In this document: piece by piece, positions 17,605-26,670 of the stretch
How positions within the stretch are numbered: the stretch's first letter is position 1
How the letters are laid out: the number at the start of each line of letters is the position of its first letter
Source: Bradyrhizobium sp. CB1650
GTDB lineage: Bacteria > Pseudomonadota > Alphaproteobacteria > Rhizobiales > Xanthobacteraceae
DNA length: 64,000 bases
NCBI RefSeq assembly: GCF_029761915.1
Contig: NZ_CP121695.1
Coordinates: 6,663,501-6,727,500, forward strand
Reading direction: 5' to 3'
Notes under the pieces: generated by a model
Databases searched by the model: none
What the model was told of the DNA's origin: nothing
Seen by the model: the letters and a program-made list of their open reading frames with translations, nothing else
Position numbers and translations under genes: made by a program

Positions 17605-17761
17605 CTTCCTCCTCCATAGCCTGTATGAGCCGTTCGTCATCGAGAACGTCCAACAGGTCATTAATTGTTTTGTTGCAGTCGCGCGGACGACCGGGTTCGA
17701 CGTAGCTTGCGAGAATGGCCTGGGCCTCTTTGACGGCCTGCGTTACGCGATCCGGTTTCAT
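17564..17761 (-). CDS. small hypothetical protein
   Basis: The 65-residue protein (MKPDRVTQAVKEAQAILASY ... CNKTINDLLDVLDDERLIQA) is soluble, helical and acidic. A GGAG lies upstream of the ATG at 17761. Its 3' end overlaps the DUF3606 gene by 41 bp, so the two are translated from one message. I recall similar short proteins from Bradyrhizobium but no function. Confidence 0.6.
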   Translation of the reverse strand: MKPDRVTQAVKEAQAILASYVEPGRPRDCNKTINDLLDVLDDERLIQAMEEEDERQPHEKGPARP

Positions 17762-17795
17762 GCCGGTACTCCACTCACCAGTGGCCAAAACGCGT

Positions 17796-18443
17796 TTAGA
17801 AGCGACGCGTTCCTTTGCTGAGCCCTTTGAACGAGCCAGCCCGCAGCAAGCCTTCCGCCGTGATGTCCCGATACTCGATGTCGGCATAGAACTTCGGCTC
17901 AACCCAAGTGGCCTTCGGCTTCCTAATCGGTTTCGTCAACTTAGACTTCGGACTAACAACCGTATCGAGCTGCTTGCGGATTTGGCTGGATACTGTCCGG
18001 GACCACCCGGTCCCAACCTTGCCCATGTAGACCAGCTCTTTGCCTTCCTGCTTGCCGAGATAGAGCGCGGCAACACCGGTCGGGTCCTTGATGAACCCGA
18101 CCACCGGGAATTGGCCGGCGTGGACGGCTTTGACTTTTGCCCATGCTTGTGTTCGCTCCGAACGGTACGGCGCATCTGCGCGCTTGGAGACGATACCTTC
18201 GAATTTGAGCCTGCTGGCATGCTCGAAGAGCACCTGCCCGTCGCCGACCAGGTGTTCGCTATACAGAATAGGAGGCTCGATGTGGCAGCTCTCGAACAGG
18301 CGCTTCAGTATCGCCTTGCGCTCAATCTGTGGCGTTCGGCGGAGGTCTTTGCCGTCAAGCCAGAGGATGTCGAAGGCGTAGTACAACAACCGATCCTGAT
18401 CGCCTCGGGCGAGGTCCGCTTGAAGCTCCGAGAAGTTTGGGCG
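17796..18443 (-). pseudogene. 3' half of an ATP-dependent DNA ligase (LigD-type) gene
   Basis: The minus strand reads from about 18443 (RPNFSELQADLARGDQDRLL) through FDILWLDGKDLR, EGIVSKRADAPYRSER and WAKVKA to the stop at 17796. These are ligase motifs IIIa, IV and V plus the OB-fold domain of LigD-type ligases. The N-terminal adenylation domain with the KxDG lysine is missing, because an AhpD-like gene on the opposite strand begins at the break. About 215 residues remain; the fragment cannot self-adenylate. Functional copies would be elsewhere in the genome. Confidence 0.85.
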
Positions 18444-18805
18444 GCCTGACCAAGCGCGACCAGGAGGTCATCAAGCTCGTCATCAGCGAAGCCGCCGGCT
18501 GCGACTACTGTGTCGCCGCCCATAATCATCTCGCCAAGCTCGCCGGGGTGAAGCCCGAAGAGTTGAAGAGGATCCGCGAGCGCCGGGCGACCGGTGATGA
18601 AAAGCGCGATGCGCTGATTCGCTTCGTCCGCAAGCTTGCGCAGTCCAGCGGTACCGTCAGCGACGAGGATTTCGCCGCGATCAAGTCGGCCGGCTACAGC
18701 GATGCGCAACTGGTGGAGATCAGCCTCGCGTTCGCGACCACCGTCTTCACCAACGTCTTCAACCGCATCAATGACACCGAGATCGACTTCCCCGCCGTCG
18801 CGTGA
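18440..18805 (+). pseudogene. 5'-truncated carboxymuconolactone decarboxylase/AhpD-like gene
   Basis: From 18440 the plus strand reads GGLTKRDQEVIKLVISEAAG, then CDYCVAAHNHLAKLAG and a tail ending at 18805. CDYCVAAH contains the CxxC..H thiol site of the AhpD-like alkylhydroperoxidase group. About 120 residues remain out of roughly 180; the N-terminus and ribosome site are missing, since the sequence left of 18440 belongs to the opposite-strand ligase. The DUF417 gene 45 bp downstream was probably its operon partner. Confidence 0.8.
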
Positions 18806-18849
18806 AGCGACCGTGCCCCAGTCAGATCTTGCATGAAAGGATCACGACC

Positions 18850-19356
18850 ATGACTACGCTTGCCAATACCACAGAAAATCCGCTTGTCCGCGCACTGCAC
18901 AAGTCCGGCCTGCTTGCGGAGGACCTCGACTACCACGTCGTCCGGGCCTCGATGGTGATCATGTTTCTCTTCTTCAGTTACCAGAAGTGGTTTCCCTACG
19001 AGTTCAAGAGATTGGTCCCATTCATCAGCAACGGCCTTCTGATCTGGTGGCTCTATCCCGTGTTCGGTCACGCCGGCGCCAGCTATTTCCTGGGCGCCTC
19101 GGAGTTGACGTTCGGGTCCCTGCTGCTCGCGGGCTTCTGGGACAAGCGGCTTGGCGTTCTTGGCGCTCTCGGCTCGACCGGCACCTTCATCGCGACGGTC
19201 ACGATCATTCCGTTCATGCCGGAGGGCTGGGATGTCGCCGCGGGCGGCTTCCCGGCGATGACCGGCAACGTGCCCTTCCTGATGAAGGACGTCGTTCTCC
19301 TCGCCGTCTCGCTCTACCTCCTGAGGCAGGACGTGGTTCGCCTGACGCGGCAATGA
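18850..19356 (+). CDS. DUF417 family membrane protein (RclC/YkgB-like)
   Basis: The 168-residue protein has about four membrane segments and family stretches such as MVIMFLFFSYQKWFPYEF and a PFISNG loop. E. coli RclC, a member, helps survive reactive chlorine; other roles are unknown. The ATG at 18850 follows AAAGGA. It follows the truncated AhpD-like gene, a thiol peroxidase-type partner that fits an oxidant-defence role. Confidence 0.9.
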   Translation: MTTLANTTENPLVRALHKSGLLAEDLDYHVVRASMVIMFLFFSYQKWFPYEFKRLVPFISNGLLIWWLYPVFGHAGASYFLGASELTFGSLLLAGFWDKRLGVLGALGSTGTFIATVTIIPFMPEGWDVAAGGFPAMTGNVPFLMKDVVLLAVSLYLLRQDVVRLTRQ

Positions 19357-19381
19357 GGTGGCACTCTGCGGATGGCGACGC

Positions 19382-19413
19382 GTCGCCGGCGAGCGTCCCA
19401 CCTCGCCGGCGAC
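19382..19413. terminator. strong 12-bp stem-loop between convergent genes
   Basis: GTCGCCGGCGAG (19382-19393) pairs perfectly with CTCGCCGGCGAC (19402-19413) across an 8-nt loop. It lies between the DUF417 stop (19356) and the convergent FMN reductase end. No T tract follows on either strand, so it may act as a bidirectional RNA-stabilising hairpin or a weak terminator. Confidence 0.6.
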
Positions 19414-19456
19414 TGCGCATCCACTCATTAGCGCGGGTGCTCCCGCGACAAAGCGA

Positions 19457-19975
19457 TCAATCGATCGACGGACTGCAGTGCGAAACTGAGGAACGACTGC
19501 CCATCGACAATTCTTCCGTGACGCTCCCGATCACAACCTGCGCTCCGGCAACAAGGCGTGCCGGAATGGAAAGCAGCGTCTCGTTGACCTGCGCGTGAGC
19601 TCGAGCGCCACCGGTGAAGGCATGAGAAACCGATATCACCAAGACGGGCTTCTCGATCAGCACGGACTTCCCATATGGGCGAGACGCCCAGTCCAGCGCA
19701 TTTTTCAGAACGCCCGGAATCCCGTGATTGTATTCCGGTGTCGCGATGATCAAACCGGCACTGGACGCGATCGCATTTCGAAAATGCCGCACCTCCTCCG
19801 CGGCGTTATCGCCATCCTCATCCTCGTTGTAGAGTGGAAGCCTAGGACTCACGATTTCGAGGCCCGCGCTTGCTGGAAGGTTGTCCCGCAGACGGGCCAG
19901 CATTGCGCGCGAAAAGGAGGCCTTGCGAAGACTACCAGGTAGCCCGACAAGACGGGTTGGGACCGTAGACATCAT
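19457..19975 (-). CDS. NADPH-dependent FMN reductase, C-terminus frameshifted
   Basis: The 172-residue flavodoxin-fold reductase has the FMN phosphate loop GSLRKASFSRAML near residue 14 and TPEYNHGIPGVLKNALDW, typical of the ChrR/YieF group reducing quinones, chromate or azo compounds. After VIGSVTEE the reading frame departs from the family. In the next frame the expected ending appears (RIVDGQSFLSFALQSVDRLI) and runs to a TAA at 19428. One base seems lost near 19511-19516. The protein would keep its active site but have an altered last 15 residues. Confidence 0.85.
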   Translation of the reverse strand: MMSTVPTRLVGLPGSLRKASFSRAMLARLRDNLPASAGLEIVSPRLPLYNEDEDGDNAAEEVRHFRNAIASSAGLIIATPEYNHGIPGVLKNALDWASRPYGKSVLIEKPVLVISVSHAFTGGARAHAQVNETLLSIPARLVAGAQVVIGSVTEELSMGSRSSVSHCSPSID

Positions 19976-20014
19976 AATACTATTTCCTGTTTACCGGGCG
20001 ATTGGGCGCCTTCG

Positions 20015-21028
20015 TCAGCGCGCGACGAGGGATTTCGCACCGGTCGAACCGGGCGTAGGGAACTCTGCACGACGACCCCACCGCTGGGCGAGCGCCGCAC
20101 AGACCATCAGTTGAATCTGATGGAAGACGATGAGCGGCAGGATCACCGCGCCGACCGCGTGCGACGCAAAGATAACCTTAGCCATGGTGACACCTTGGGA
20201 CAGGCTCTTCTTCGAGCCACAAAAGATAATGGCCACCCGATCGGCACGCTCGAAGCCCAGCCATTTGCTGACGAACCCGGTCGTGATCAGGGCGGCGGCG
20301 AGAAGGATGCCGTCGGCGACGAGCAGCCCCGCGAGCGCGGACGGCGGAATCTGACGCCACAGGCCTTGGCTGACCGCCTCGCTGAAGGCGGAATAGACAA
20401 TGAGCAAGATCGAGCCCTGGTCGACCGCACCAACCATGCCCTCGTGACGCCCGATCCATCCGCCAATCGTCGACTGGAGCAGCTGTCCGCAGACGAACGG
20501 CACGAACAACTGCAACGTGATCTCACCGACAGCATACCAGCTCGAAGCCGCCGCTGCCGCGTGATTTGAAAGCAGGAGGCTCACGACGAGCGACGTGACG
20601 AAGATGCCGATGATACTCGAGGCTGAGGCGCTGCAAATCGCGACCGGAACGTTGCCCTTCGCGATGGCGGCGAAGGCGATCGAAGATTGGACCGTGGACG
20701 GCAGGGTGCACAGGAACAGGATGCCGGCGTACAGCGCCGGCGTCACAAGCGGAGAGAGGATGGGCCTGAAGGCCACGCCGAACAGCGGAAACAGCACGAA
20801 CGTCGTCAGCAACACCAGAGCGTGCAGCCGCCAGTGACTTGCCGCCGCGATCACAGCTTCGCGCGACAGCTTTGCCCCATGCAGGAAAAACAGCAGGGCT
20901 ATGGCGAGGACGGTGAGATGACCGACCGCCAGCGCCGCCGCACCGCGGCATGGCAGGACGCTCGCCGCGACGACGGTCGCGATCAGCGCCAGCGTGAAAT
21001 TTCCGGGCAGGTACTTGGGTCGGGACAT
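20015..21028 (-). CDS. bile acid:sodium symporter family protein (YfeH/SBF-like)
   Basis: The 337-residue membrane protein has about ten hydrophobic segments and BASS-family landmarks (LLFFLHGAKLSREAV, FLCTLPSTVQSSIAF, FCGSKKSLSQGV with a Gly/Ser-rich crossover). YfeH-type members are cation-coupled transporters of organic anions; the substrate is unknown. The start MSRPKYLPGNF at 21028 is chosen because it opens directly into the first membrane span; the frame stays open upstream without family sequence. Confidence 0.9.
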   Translation of the reverse strand: MSRPKYLPGNFTLALIATVVAASVLPCRGAAALAVGHLTVLAIALLFFLHGAKLSREAVIAAASHWRLHALVLLTTFVLFPLFGVAFRPILSPLVTPALYAGILFLCTLPSTVQSSIAFAAIAKGNVPVAICSASASSIIGIFVTSLVVSLLLSNHAAAAASSWYAVGEITLQLFVPFVCGQLLQSTIGGWIGRHEGMVGAVDQGSILLIVYSAFSEAVSQGLWRQIPPSALAGLLVADGILLAAALITTGFVSKWLGFERADRVAIIFCGSKKSLSQGVTMAKVIFASHAVGAVILPLIVFHQIQLMVCAALAQRWGRRAEFPTPGSTGAKSLVAR

Positions 21029-21407
21029 GCTGGTGATTTGTTCGCCAGAACCGGGTTCGAAAGAGCCGATCGCCAAGTCACCGCGCTTTTCGACGCGCCG
21101 GAAACATGCCCCAGTGAGAACAACTGATCCACTCATCGTGGTCGGTCGCGAATGCAGATTCCGGTGTCGTAGAGGTCATGGTCGTCTCCTTACGTTGTAC
21201 GAACGATCAAGAAGTAGGAAGCAACGAGCCTGTCACCACTGACACTTTCTTCAGGAATGTGACCACAGGCATGCTTCCTCGGCGGCAATACCAGCAGACT
21301 TGCTGCGGCGACCGAGGTGTCCTCGAAAAGGGGCGCAGGTTCGCACGATCTGTTCGGAGACAGCTTCGGTTATCACCAAATGGCCGGCTCGCTTGCCAGT
21401 TGGCCGG
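21029..21407. other. gap without a recognised gene
   Basis: This 379-bp stretch is upstream of the BASS transporter gene. I see no supported coding sequence, no clear terminator and no recognised operator; the open frames across it have no ribosome sites or family features. It probably holds the transporter promoter. Confidence 0.5.
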
Positions 21408-21611
21408 CTATCGCGCGAACAGAACCACGTTGACCCGCGTCGGTACGATTTCCAACTCGGGATCCGGTCCAGCTTGAACCACGCCATCATGGCGCAGCGC
21501 GACCTCCGAAAACGGCGATGACGCCGCTCGTTCGAGCAGTCCGTGCAATTTCGGATGAAGCCCTTCGCCGCGCGATGCAGCGAAAGTGCTGAATTGGTGA
21601 AACGAGCACAT
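21408..21611 (-). CDS. small hypothetical protein
   Basis: The 67-residue open frame starts MCSFHQFSTFAASRGEGLHP and ends VVLFAR. The main support is a good AGGAG ribosome site 8 bases before the ATG. I do not recognise the family, there is no signal peptide, and flanking sequence shows no partner genes. It may not be real. Confidence 0.35.
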   Translation of the reverse strand: MCSFHQFSTFAASRGEGLHPKLHGLLERAASSPFSEVALRHDGVVQAGPDPELEIVPTRVNVVLFAR

Positions 21612-21894
21612 TTCCGATACTCCTGGGCTGCTTGCAGCAGGGGCTGCGGTACCGCCATCGACTGCTTCATTCGTGGCGAGGACTGACAATCGTCGACCGC
21701 ACAGCACGGTTCTCGCGAATCGCGTGCGACGTCGCCGACAATCAGGAGATAGTGGCCTGCGCCCGGATCTCGACTAAAATCGAGCTCAAAGATCGGCGTG
21801 GAAAGCCGGAATTCTCGTTCGCTGGCCCATTCCGTATCCGAGCACCTCGACGGTGGCGGTGTTCGCAACGACCTCGCGGCTTTGGCAATTCCCT

Positions 21895-22176
21895 TCACCG
21901 AACAGGAGGATTTGTGTTTCTCCAAGTCGGCACCGCGCTGGTCACGCCAACCGAAGGCCAAGAATACGAGCCCACTGACGGGGCGGTGACAGTTCCGACA
22001 GATGTTCCGGACGTCCCATAAGCCTGGGGTTGCGCCGTCGACGGTCCTGGCGTCCCGTAGGACTGCATCGAAACGTAGTGCCTAATATTCTCGTAGTTCT
22101 TCGCTTCCGCAGCGAAAGGTGCGCCCGCCAGCCCTGCGGTCACAAACGCGGCAATCAACAATCTTGTGGTCATCAT
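21895..22176 (-). CDS. small exported protein
   Basis: The 93-residue protein has a clear signal peptide (TRLLIAAFVTAGLAGAPFAAEA, cleavage probably after AEA) and a short Gly/Ser/Thr/Pro-rich mature part (KNYENIRHYVSMQSYGTPGP). Two adjacent ATGs, 22176 and 22173, follow AAAGGA. No function is recognised. It belongs to the many small exported proteins in this window. Confidence 0.65.
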   Translation of the reverse strand: MMTTRLLIAAFVTAGLAGAPFAAEAKNYENIRHYVSMQSYGTPGPSTAQPQAYGTSGTSVGTVTAPSVGSYSWPSVGVTSAVPTWRNTNPPVR

Positions 22177-22321
22177 GTTGGGTCCTTTCTTATCCGTAAA
22201 TAGGAGACAACGCGCGTTCTGCACGACCCTCTAAACTCTTGTTGAGTGCACGTGATTTCTTACGATCGGGAAAGCACCCATTGCCAAACGAAGCAGCGCG
22301 GGCGTCTGGTATTGCCCAGAC

Positions 22322-22516
22322 TCACTTCTCAGCAGGCTCCGGCAGCACCGGCGGATGGGTTGACGCATCAGTCGTATCGGTCATCAACGCTTGCTCAGCT
22401 CGCCGTTCATAATCTTCGGCAAGCGCTTTGAGCCGATCCGCGATCGTCTGGTCAGCCATGTCCCGGGCAACGCGGACCAGGGTGTACGCCGTCTTCAAAT
22501 ATTGCTCGCTCAACAT
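22322..22516 (-). CDS. small hypothetical protein
   Basis: The 64-residue helical protein (MLSEQYLKTAYTLVRVARDM, then ADRLKALAEDYERRAEQA) has a GGAG ribosome site 7 bases before the ATG. Very similar short proteins occur in Bradyrhizobium as far as I recall; no function is known. The C-terminal 20 residues are Pro/Thr-rich and probably unstructured. Confidence 0.6.
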   Translation of the reverse strand: MLSEQYLKTAYTLVRVARDMADQTIADRLKALAEDYERRAEQALMTDTTDASTHPPVLPEPAEK

Positions 22517-22555
22517 TCTTCGGCTCCGGCGATGTTATCCGGCTCGGTCCAAGCA

Positions 22556-22771
22556 TCAGGCGTCGTGTTTCGGCGTGTATTTGCCCAAAACACATTTGTA
22601 GCCTTTCAACTTCCGCTCATGATACGGGCCGTTTGCCAGCCAGTCGGCTATCCCGATTTGGCCGCTCAGCTGGCATGCGGCCATCGTGATTCCCGACTGC
22701 TCGTTGTTGGTGACAACTTTTTCCAGACATAGCTGGCCGTTGCAGAGAATGGCGATAAGTGTAACGAGCAT
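22556..22771 (-). CDS. small exported hypothetical protein
   Basis: The 71-residue protein begins with a short hydrophobic segment (MLVTLIAILCNGQLCLEKVV) and contains four Cys residues (CNGQLC, ACQL, YKCVLG), suggesting a secreted disulfide-bonded peptide. A strong GGAGGTGAG site fixes the ATG at 22771. No known family is recognised. Confidence 0.6.
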   Translation of the reverse strand: MLVTLIAILCNGQLCLEKVVTNNEQSGITMAACQLSGQIGIADWLANGPYHERKLKGYKCVLGKYTPKHDA

Positions 22772-22942
22772 ACTCACCTCCACTTTCAGAACAGCACGAA
22801 CAACAACCCTGCCTGGGTGGCCGACCGCTTCCAGGTCTCCGCACCTCCGTCGTGACGCCGACGAACGCGATTAAGAATAGTGGGCCTCACGAGGCGCTCT
22901 ATTCTGCTGTCGTTTCGATTGGCTAGACTGTTTGGGTGCAAC

Positions 22943-22962
22943 CATCATACCCAGGTATGATG
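22943..22962. promoter_or_regulatory. perfect palindrome containing TACC-CA-GGTA
   Basis: CATCATACC (22943-22951) and GGTATGATG (22954-22962) are 9-bp perfect arms with a 2-bp spacer. The core TACCCAGGTA has the inverted TACC/GGTA form used by NarL/FixJ-class response regulators. It sits in the roughly 300-bp gap between the small exported gene at 22771 and the end of the receiver gene at 23074; otherwise that gap looks empty. It may control the gene at 22771. Confidence 0.55.
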
Positions 22963-23073
22963 AACGGAGGGATCGGAGCACCTGGACTCGAGTGACTCTG
23001 TTGGCACCGACACCTGACTGCAATTGTCCCAAGACTTGCGATCAAGCCGCTTCACATTACGACAAGGGAGCTT

Positions 23074-23463
23074 TTACGTTCCTGGTCCGCCACGGTCCGC
23101 TTTCAGCGCGGCCTCGAAACATTGGATAAGACAGTCTGCGTCGCATGGTTTGCTTAAGTAGCAGGTCGCTCCAGCCGCAAGCGCCTGCGCACGGGTGCTC
23201 TCGTCTGGGAACGCAGTGAAAAAGATGAACGGAACGCGGCTACCCGCGGCGCGCAGGTGCTCCTGAAGCTGGACGCCGCTCATACCCGGCATCTGGACGT
23301 CCGTAATCACACACGCGAAGTCATCAATGCGGTTCGACCGCAAGAACTCCTCGGCGGATGGGAAGGTATCTACAATGCATCCGAGCGACCTCACGAGGCT
23401 GTCAGTCGTGGCCCGTACCGACTCATCATCGTCTATAACTGCAACAATTTGAAGCGTCGACAA
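23074..23463 (-). CDS. stand-alone receiver-domain response regulator (FixJ-type)
   Basis: The 129-residue protein is a CheY-like receiver with acidic pair in AVIDDDESVRATT, phospho-acceptor Asp in CVITDVQMPGMSG, Thr/Ser switch in FFTAFPDE and Lys in YLSKPCDADCL. There is no output domain. The TTG at 23463 is preferred because STLQIVAVIDDDE is the usual opening and AAGGA lies upstream; an ATG further upstream adds 21 unrelated residues. It lies downstream of the HK-RR pair on the same strand. Confidence 0.85.
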   Translation of the reverse strand: MSTLQIVAVIDDDESVRATTDSLVRSLGCIVDTFPSAEEFLRSNRIDDFACVITDVQMPGMSGVQLQEHLRAAGSRVPFIFFTAFPDESTRAQALAAGATCYLSKPCDADCLIQCFEAALKADRGGPGT

Positions 23464-23548
23464 AGCAATTCTTCCTTGGTGCGGACGCCGGGCGCAAAGC
23501 GTCACCGGCATCCGACCAGACTGCACCGCGGATCGAGGTTGGAAAACG

Positions 23549-23560
23549 ATACCTGAGTAT
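23549..23560. promoter_or_regulatory. imperfect TACC-TG-AGTA site
   Basis: ATACCTGAGTAT is the same form as the sites at 22943 and 27055 with one mismatch in the second half-site. It lies about 90 bp upstream of the receiver gene start (23463) and just after the stop of the LuxR-type regulator (23566), so it could be part of the receiver gene promoter. Confidence 0.4.
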
Positions 23561-23565
23561 ATGCT

Positions 23566-24228
23566 CTAGCTAACCTGCTGCCGCCTGATCCCGAGCGAGT
23601 CAGCCATTCCCACCAGATCAACTACCGATCGAGCCTTCATCTTTCGCATCATGTTGACGCGATGAACCTTCACCGTAATCTCGGTGACTCCCAATTTTGC
23701 CGCGATCTGCTTATTCATCAAGCCATCGACGACAAACCCCATCACTTCCCGCTCGCGCGCCGTCAGAGACTCGAGCCGAACCCGGATTTCCACAACAGCC
23801 TTCTCGCGCACACGTCGATTCTGGTCTCGCTCAAGCGCTCTGACAACGGCATCCAGCATCTCCTGGTCGCGAAACGGCTTGGTCAGGAAATCGATCGCAC
23901 CGGCCTTCATGGCCTGGACCGACATTGGAATGTCGCCGTGACCAGTCATGAAGATGATCGGGATGCGAATATCGCCTTTAGCCAACTCAGCCTGAAAATC
24001 GAGGCCACTGAGCCCGGGCAGCCGGACATCCAGAACCAGACAGCTCGCTGCATCAGGCATCTTGATTTGGGCGAATTCGCGAGTCGACCCGAACAGCTCC
24101 ACCCGCAAGCCCACAGAGCGAAAGAGGCTGCTCAGGGTCTCACGCACCGCCACATCGTCGTCGATGACGAACACGATACGCTCCGGCGCGGTTGCGAGAT
24201 CGCCTTGCGATTTTGAGCTGACTGTCAC
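23566..24228 (-). CDS. FixJ/StyR-type response regulator (receiver plus LuxR HTH)
   Basis: The 220-residue regulator has a receiver ([15 protein letters not shown], phospho-Asp in [13 protein letters not shown], Lys in FLTKPF) and a C-terminal LuxR helix-turn-helix ([20 protein letters not shown], then [15 protein letters not shown]). It starts with GTG at 24228, overlapping the stop of the histidine kinase by 4 bp, so kinase and regulator are a cognate pair. The class acts on promoters with palindromes such as those listed nearby. Confidence 0.93.
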   Translation of the reverse strand: MTVSSKSQGDLATAPERIVFVIDDDVAVRETLSSLFRSVGLRVELFGSTREFAQIKMPDAASCLVLDVRLPGLSGLDFQAELAKGDIRIPIIFMTGHGDIPMSVQAMKAGAIDFLTKPFRDQEMLDAVVRALERDQNRRVREKAVVEIRVRLESLTAREREVMGFVVDGLMNKQIAAKLGVTEITVKVHRVNMMRKMKARSVVDLVGMADSLGIRRQQVS

Positions 24229-26561
24229 GCGGCCTCCTCTTGATGAGCCGGCAAGGAGAATCTGAAGCTTGCACCGGGTCCGGCATTGTTGGCGGCCGAC
24301 AACCGTCCGCCGTGCGCCTCGACAATCGAGCGGCAGATCGAAAGCCCCATGCCCATTCCGCCGGATTTGGTGGTGAAAAACGCATTGAACAATCTTTCGG
24401 CATTGTCGGCGGATATGCCCACGCCCGTGTCCACGACGTCCACTACCACGCGCCGTGCTTCATCTCGACTGGATCGGATTACGAGTTCGTGCAGTCGATC
24501 TGGGACAGGTTGCATCGCTTCTACGCCGTTCATTACCAGATTGATGATCACCTGTTGCAGCTGAACCCGATCGGCCAGGACGGTGGGTAGAGCCGGCGCC
24601 AAGTCCAGGCGCCAACGGACCTCGCGCGCAGCCAACTCGCGCTGAACCAATGCTATCACCTCATCGATGATGCTGTTGATATCGAGCGGCTCCTTTTGCA
24701 GCTTCGCATTCTTTGCCAGCCCACGGATGCGTCGAATCACCTCGGCCGCCCTATTCCCTTCCTTCAAGATCCATTCGACGGCCCGTCGTGCTTCGTCCAG
24801 GTTCGGAGCGCTTCCGTTGAGCCAACGCGAGCAAGCCCCGGCAGCATTGACGACCGCGGCGAGCGGCTGGTTCACTTCGTGTGATATCGAGGCCGTCATT
24901 TCGCCGAGCGTGGTCACTCGCGACACCCGCGCAAGTTCCGTCTGCGCTTTCTGCAGCTTCCCCTCGGCCTCCTTGGTGGCGGTTTCGTCGACCACCGCCC
25001 CGATATACTCCAACTGGCCCGCATGATTCTTGCCGGCGTGAGCGACGACATGAACAGACTTGACTGATCCATCCGGCATCAGCAGTCGATGCTCGTAGTC
25101 GAGATCCTTCCCGTCGCGAGTTGCGCGCTCAAATGCGCCTTCCACGAGCGCACGATCTTCCGGATGGGCGCGCTGAAGGACCATCTCGAAAGTGACCGAA
25201 TGAGGCTCGTCAAATCCAAGAATCCTGAAGAACTCCTGGGAACCGACCCGTTCGCCCGTTGCGACATTCCAGAAGAAGCTACCGGTCCGGCTCACTCGCT
25301 GTGCTTCGACCAACTTGGATTCGCTCCGCCGCAATTCTTCCTCGGCTCGCTTCCGGTCTTCAATGTCGGTGGACGAGCCGTACCATTTGACGATGTTACC
25401 TGTCTCGTCGCGCAGCGGCACGGCGCGAAACAGGAACCACCGATATTCGCCATCGAAGCGCCGAAGCCTCGCTTCAAGCTCGCCCGGCGTGCCCGATGCT
25501 CGTATTGCGCTCCACTTCTGCAACATGCCTTTCTTGTCTTCAGGATGAAAGGCGCGCGGCCAGCCGGTTTCGGCCTGGTCCAATGAGAGACCGGTGTAAT
25601 CGAGGGCTTGTTGATTGAGGAAGTCGGGAATCCCGTCAGGGGTGGCGCGCCAAACCAGCGCCGGGATAGTGTCGACGACCAGACGAAGGCGATCCTCCGA
25701 TTTCTTGATCTCGCCGAAGGCCTTTCGCAGCTTCTCGTTGGCGTGTTGTTGCTCGGTGACGTCAACAAGCGTTCCCACCAGCTCAGTCACTTCACCGTCG
25801 CCACCGACAAGAGGATGCCCCACGGAATGCACGTATCTGATCGAACCGTCCGGAAGCCCGATGCGAAAATCGGTTTCGAAGGCCTTGTTGTCGCGAACCG
25901 CCTGCTGCTCCATGTCCATCACCCGATTCCTGTCCTCGGGCACAATGGAGTCATAGAGGGGTTGCGCCGGTCGAACCTGCGTCTCCCGGTCGAGCCCAAA
26001 CAGGCTGTACACCTCTGGGGACCGGTACACGAACTCTCGACGGCGAACATCCCAGGCCCAGCTGCTTGTTCTGCTCAAGCGCTGGGCTTCGGCCAAATAG
26101 GCCTCGCTGCGTCTGAGCTCTGCTTCAGTCCGCTTTTGATCTTCGACCGCCACGCGCAGCTGGTCGCCCGAACGTTGAAGATCTTTCGTTGCTTTCCTCT
26201 GCGCCGAGATCAGAAATGCAACGACCGTGGTCGTCAGCGCGAATAGACCCAGGCGAGCGATCTCCCCCGGCACAGTCATGGCGGACAAGCCATGCTTCCA
26301 GACAAACGAATTGGCCGGCGGCGCAAGGTAATAGTGAAAAGCCAGCAGGGCGAGCGCGATCGCCAGCAGCGAGGGGCCGAAGCCACCAATCCATGCGGAG
26401 ATAATAACTGCACAAAGCAGCGAGGATGCGATGGCCTCGGCGTTCAATAGGCGCGTCAGAACGTCAGCCGCAAGGATTGCAGCCGCAACGGACAAGACCG
26501 CCAGTAGATACGACGTCGCGAGCGACTCAGGCCTCTTTCGGACAAAACCAGACTTTGCCAT
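24225..26561 (-). CDS. membrane PAS-domain sensor histidine kinase
   Basis: From the ATG at 26561 the protein has 778 residues: an N-terminal four-helix membrane module (DUF4118-like, about residues 15-115), a coiled linker, three PAS/PAC domains (PAS starts near [29 protein letters not shown] and [11 protein letters not shown]), then the H-box [21 protein letters not shown] and an ATPase domain with [20 protein letters not shown] and [22 protein letters not shown] at 26618 is an alternative start. The repeated PAS domains suggest sensing of small aromatic or redox signals. It is co-translated with the regulator downstream. Confidence 0.92.
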   Translation of the reverse strand: MAKSGFVRKRPESLATSYLLAVLSVAAAILAADVLTRLLNAEAIASSLLCAVIISAWIGGFGPSLLAIALALLAFHYYLAPPANSFVWKHGLSAMTVPGEIARLGLFALTTTVVAFLISAQRKATKDLQRSGDQLRVAVEDQKRTEAELRRSEAYLAEAQRLSRTSSWAWDVRRREFVYRSPEVYSLFGLDRETQVRPAQPLYDSIVPEDRNRVMDMEQQAVRDNKAFETDFRIGLPDGSIRYVHSVGHPLVGGDGEVTELVGTLVDVTEQQHANEKLRKAFGEIKKSEDRLRLVVDTIPALVWRATPDGIPDFLNQQALDYTGLSLDQAETGWPRAFHPEDKKGMLQKWSAIRASGTPGELEARLRRFDGEYRWFLFRAVPLRDETGNIVKWYGSSTDIEDRKRAEEELRRSESKLVEAQRVSRTGSFFWNVATGERVGSQEFFRILGFDEPHSVTFEMVLQRAHPEDRALVEGAFERATRDGKDLDYEHRLLMPDGSVKSVHVVAHAGKNHAGQLEYIGAVVDETATKEAEGKLQKAQTELARVSRVTTLGEMTASISHEVNQPLAAVVNAAGACSRWLNGSAPNLDEARRAVEWILKEGNRAAEVIRRIRGLAKNAKLQKEPLDINSIIDEVIALVQRELAAREVRWRLDLAPALPTVLADRVQLQQVIINLVMNGVEAMQPVPDRLHELVIRSSRDEARRVVVDVVDTGVGISADNAERLFNAFFTTKSGGMGMGLSICRSIVEAHGGRLSAANNAGPGASFRFSLPAHQEEAA

Positions 26562-26613
26562 TCCGCTTGCTCGTCCCGCTTGGGGTGATGAGACAGCAAG
26601 GCTGTCCGGTCCA

Positions 26614-26641
26614 GTCAACCGAACCCTGTCAACCGAACCCT
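26614..26641. repeat. 14-bp tandem duplication
   Basis: GTCAACCGAACCCT occurs twice, back to back (26614-26627 and 26628-26641). It lies at the start of the histidine kinase gene and in its promoter region, and in the kinase direction each copy includes TTGAC. It looks like a recent small duplication. Confidence 0.85.
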
Positions 26642-26654
26642 AAAGAGAATACAG

Positions 26655-26670
26655 CTAAACCTCCGTTTAG
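26655..26670. promoter_or_regulatory. StyR/TodT-like box upstream of the histidine kinase
   Basis: CTAAAC-CTCC-GTTTAG is a perfect 6-bp inverted repeat with 4-bp spacer. It closely resembles the STY box (TAAAC...GTTTA core) bound by StyR/TodT response regulators of styrene and toluene pathways. It lies 94 bp before the kinase ATG. The adjoining response regulator is of that class, so autoregulation is plausible. Confidence 0.55.

Noticed and set aside
21251..21961. Long minus-strand open frame over 230 codons
   Set aside because: No ribosome site, no recognisable domain, and amino-acid use typical of an out-of-frame GC-rich stretch.
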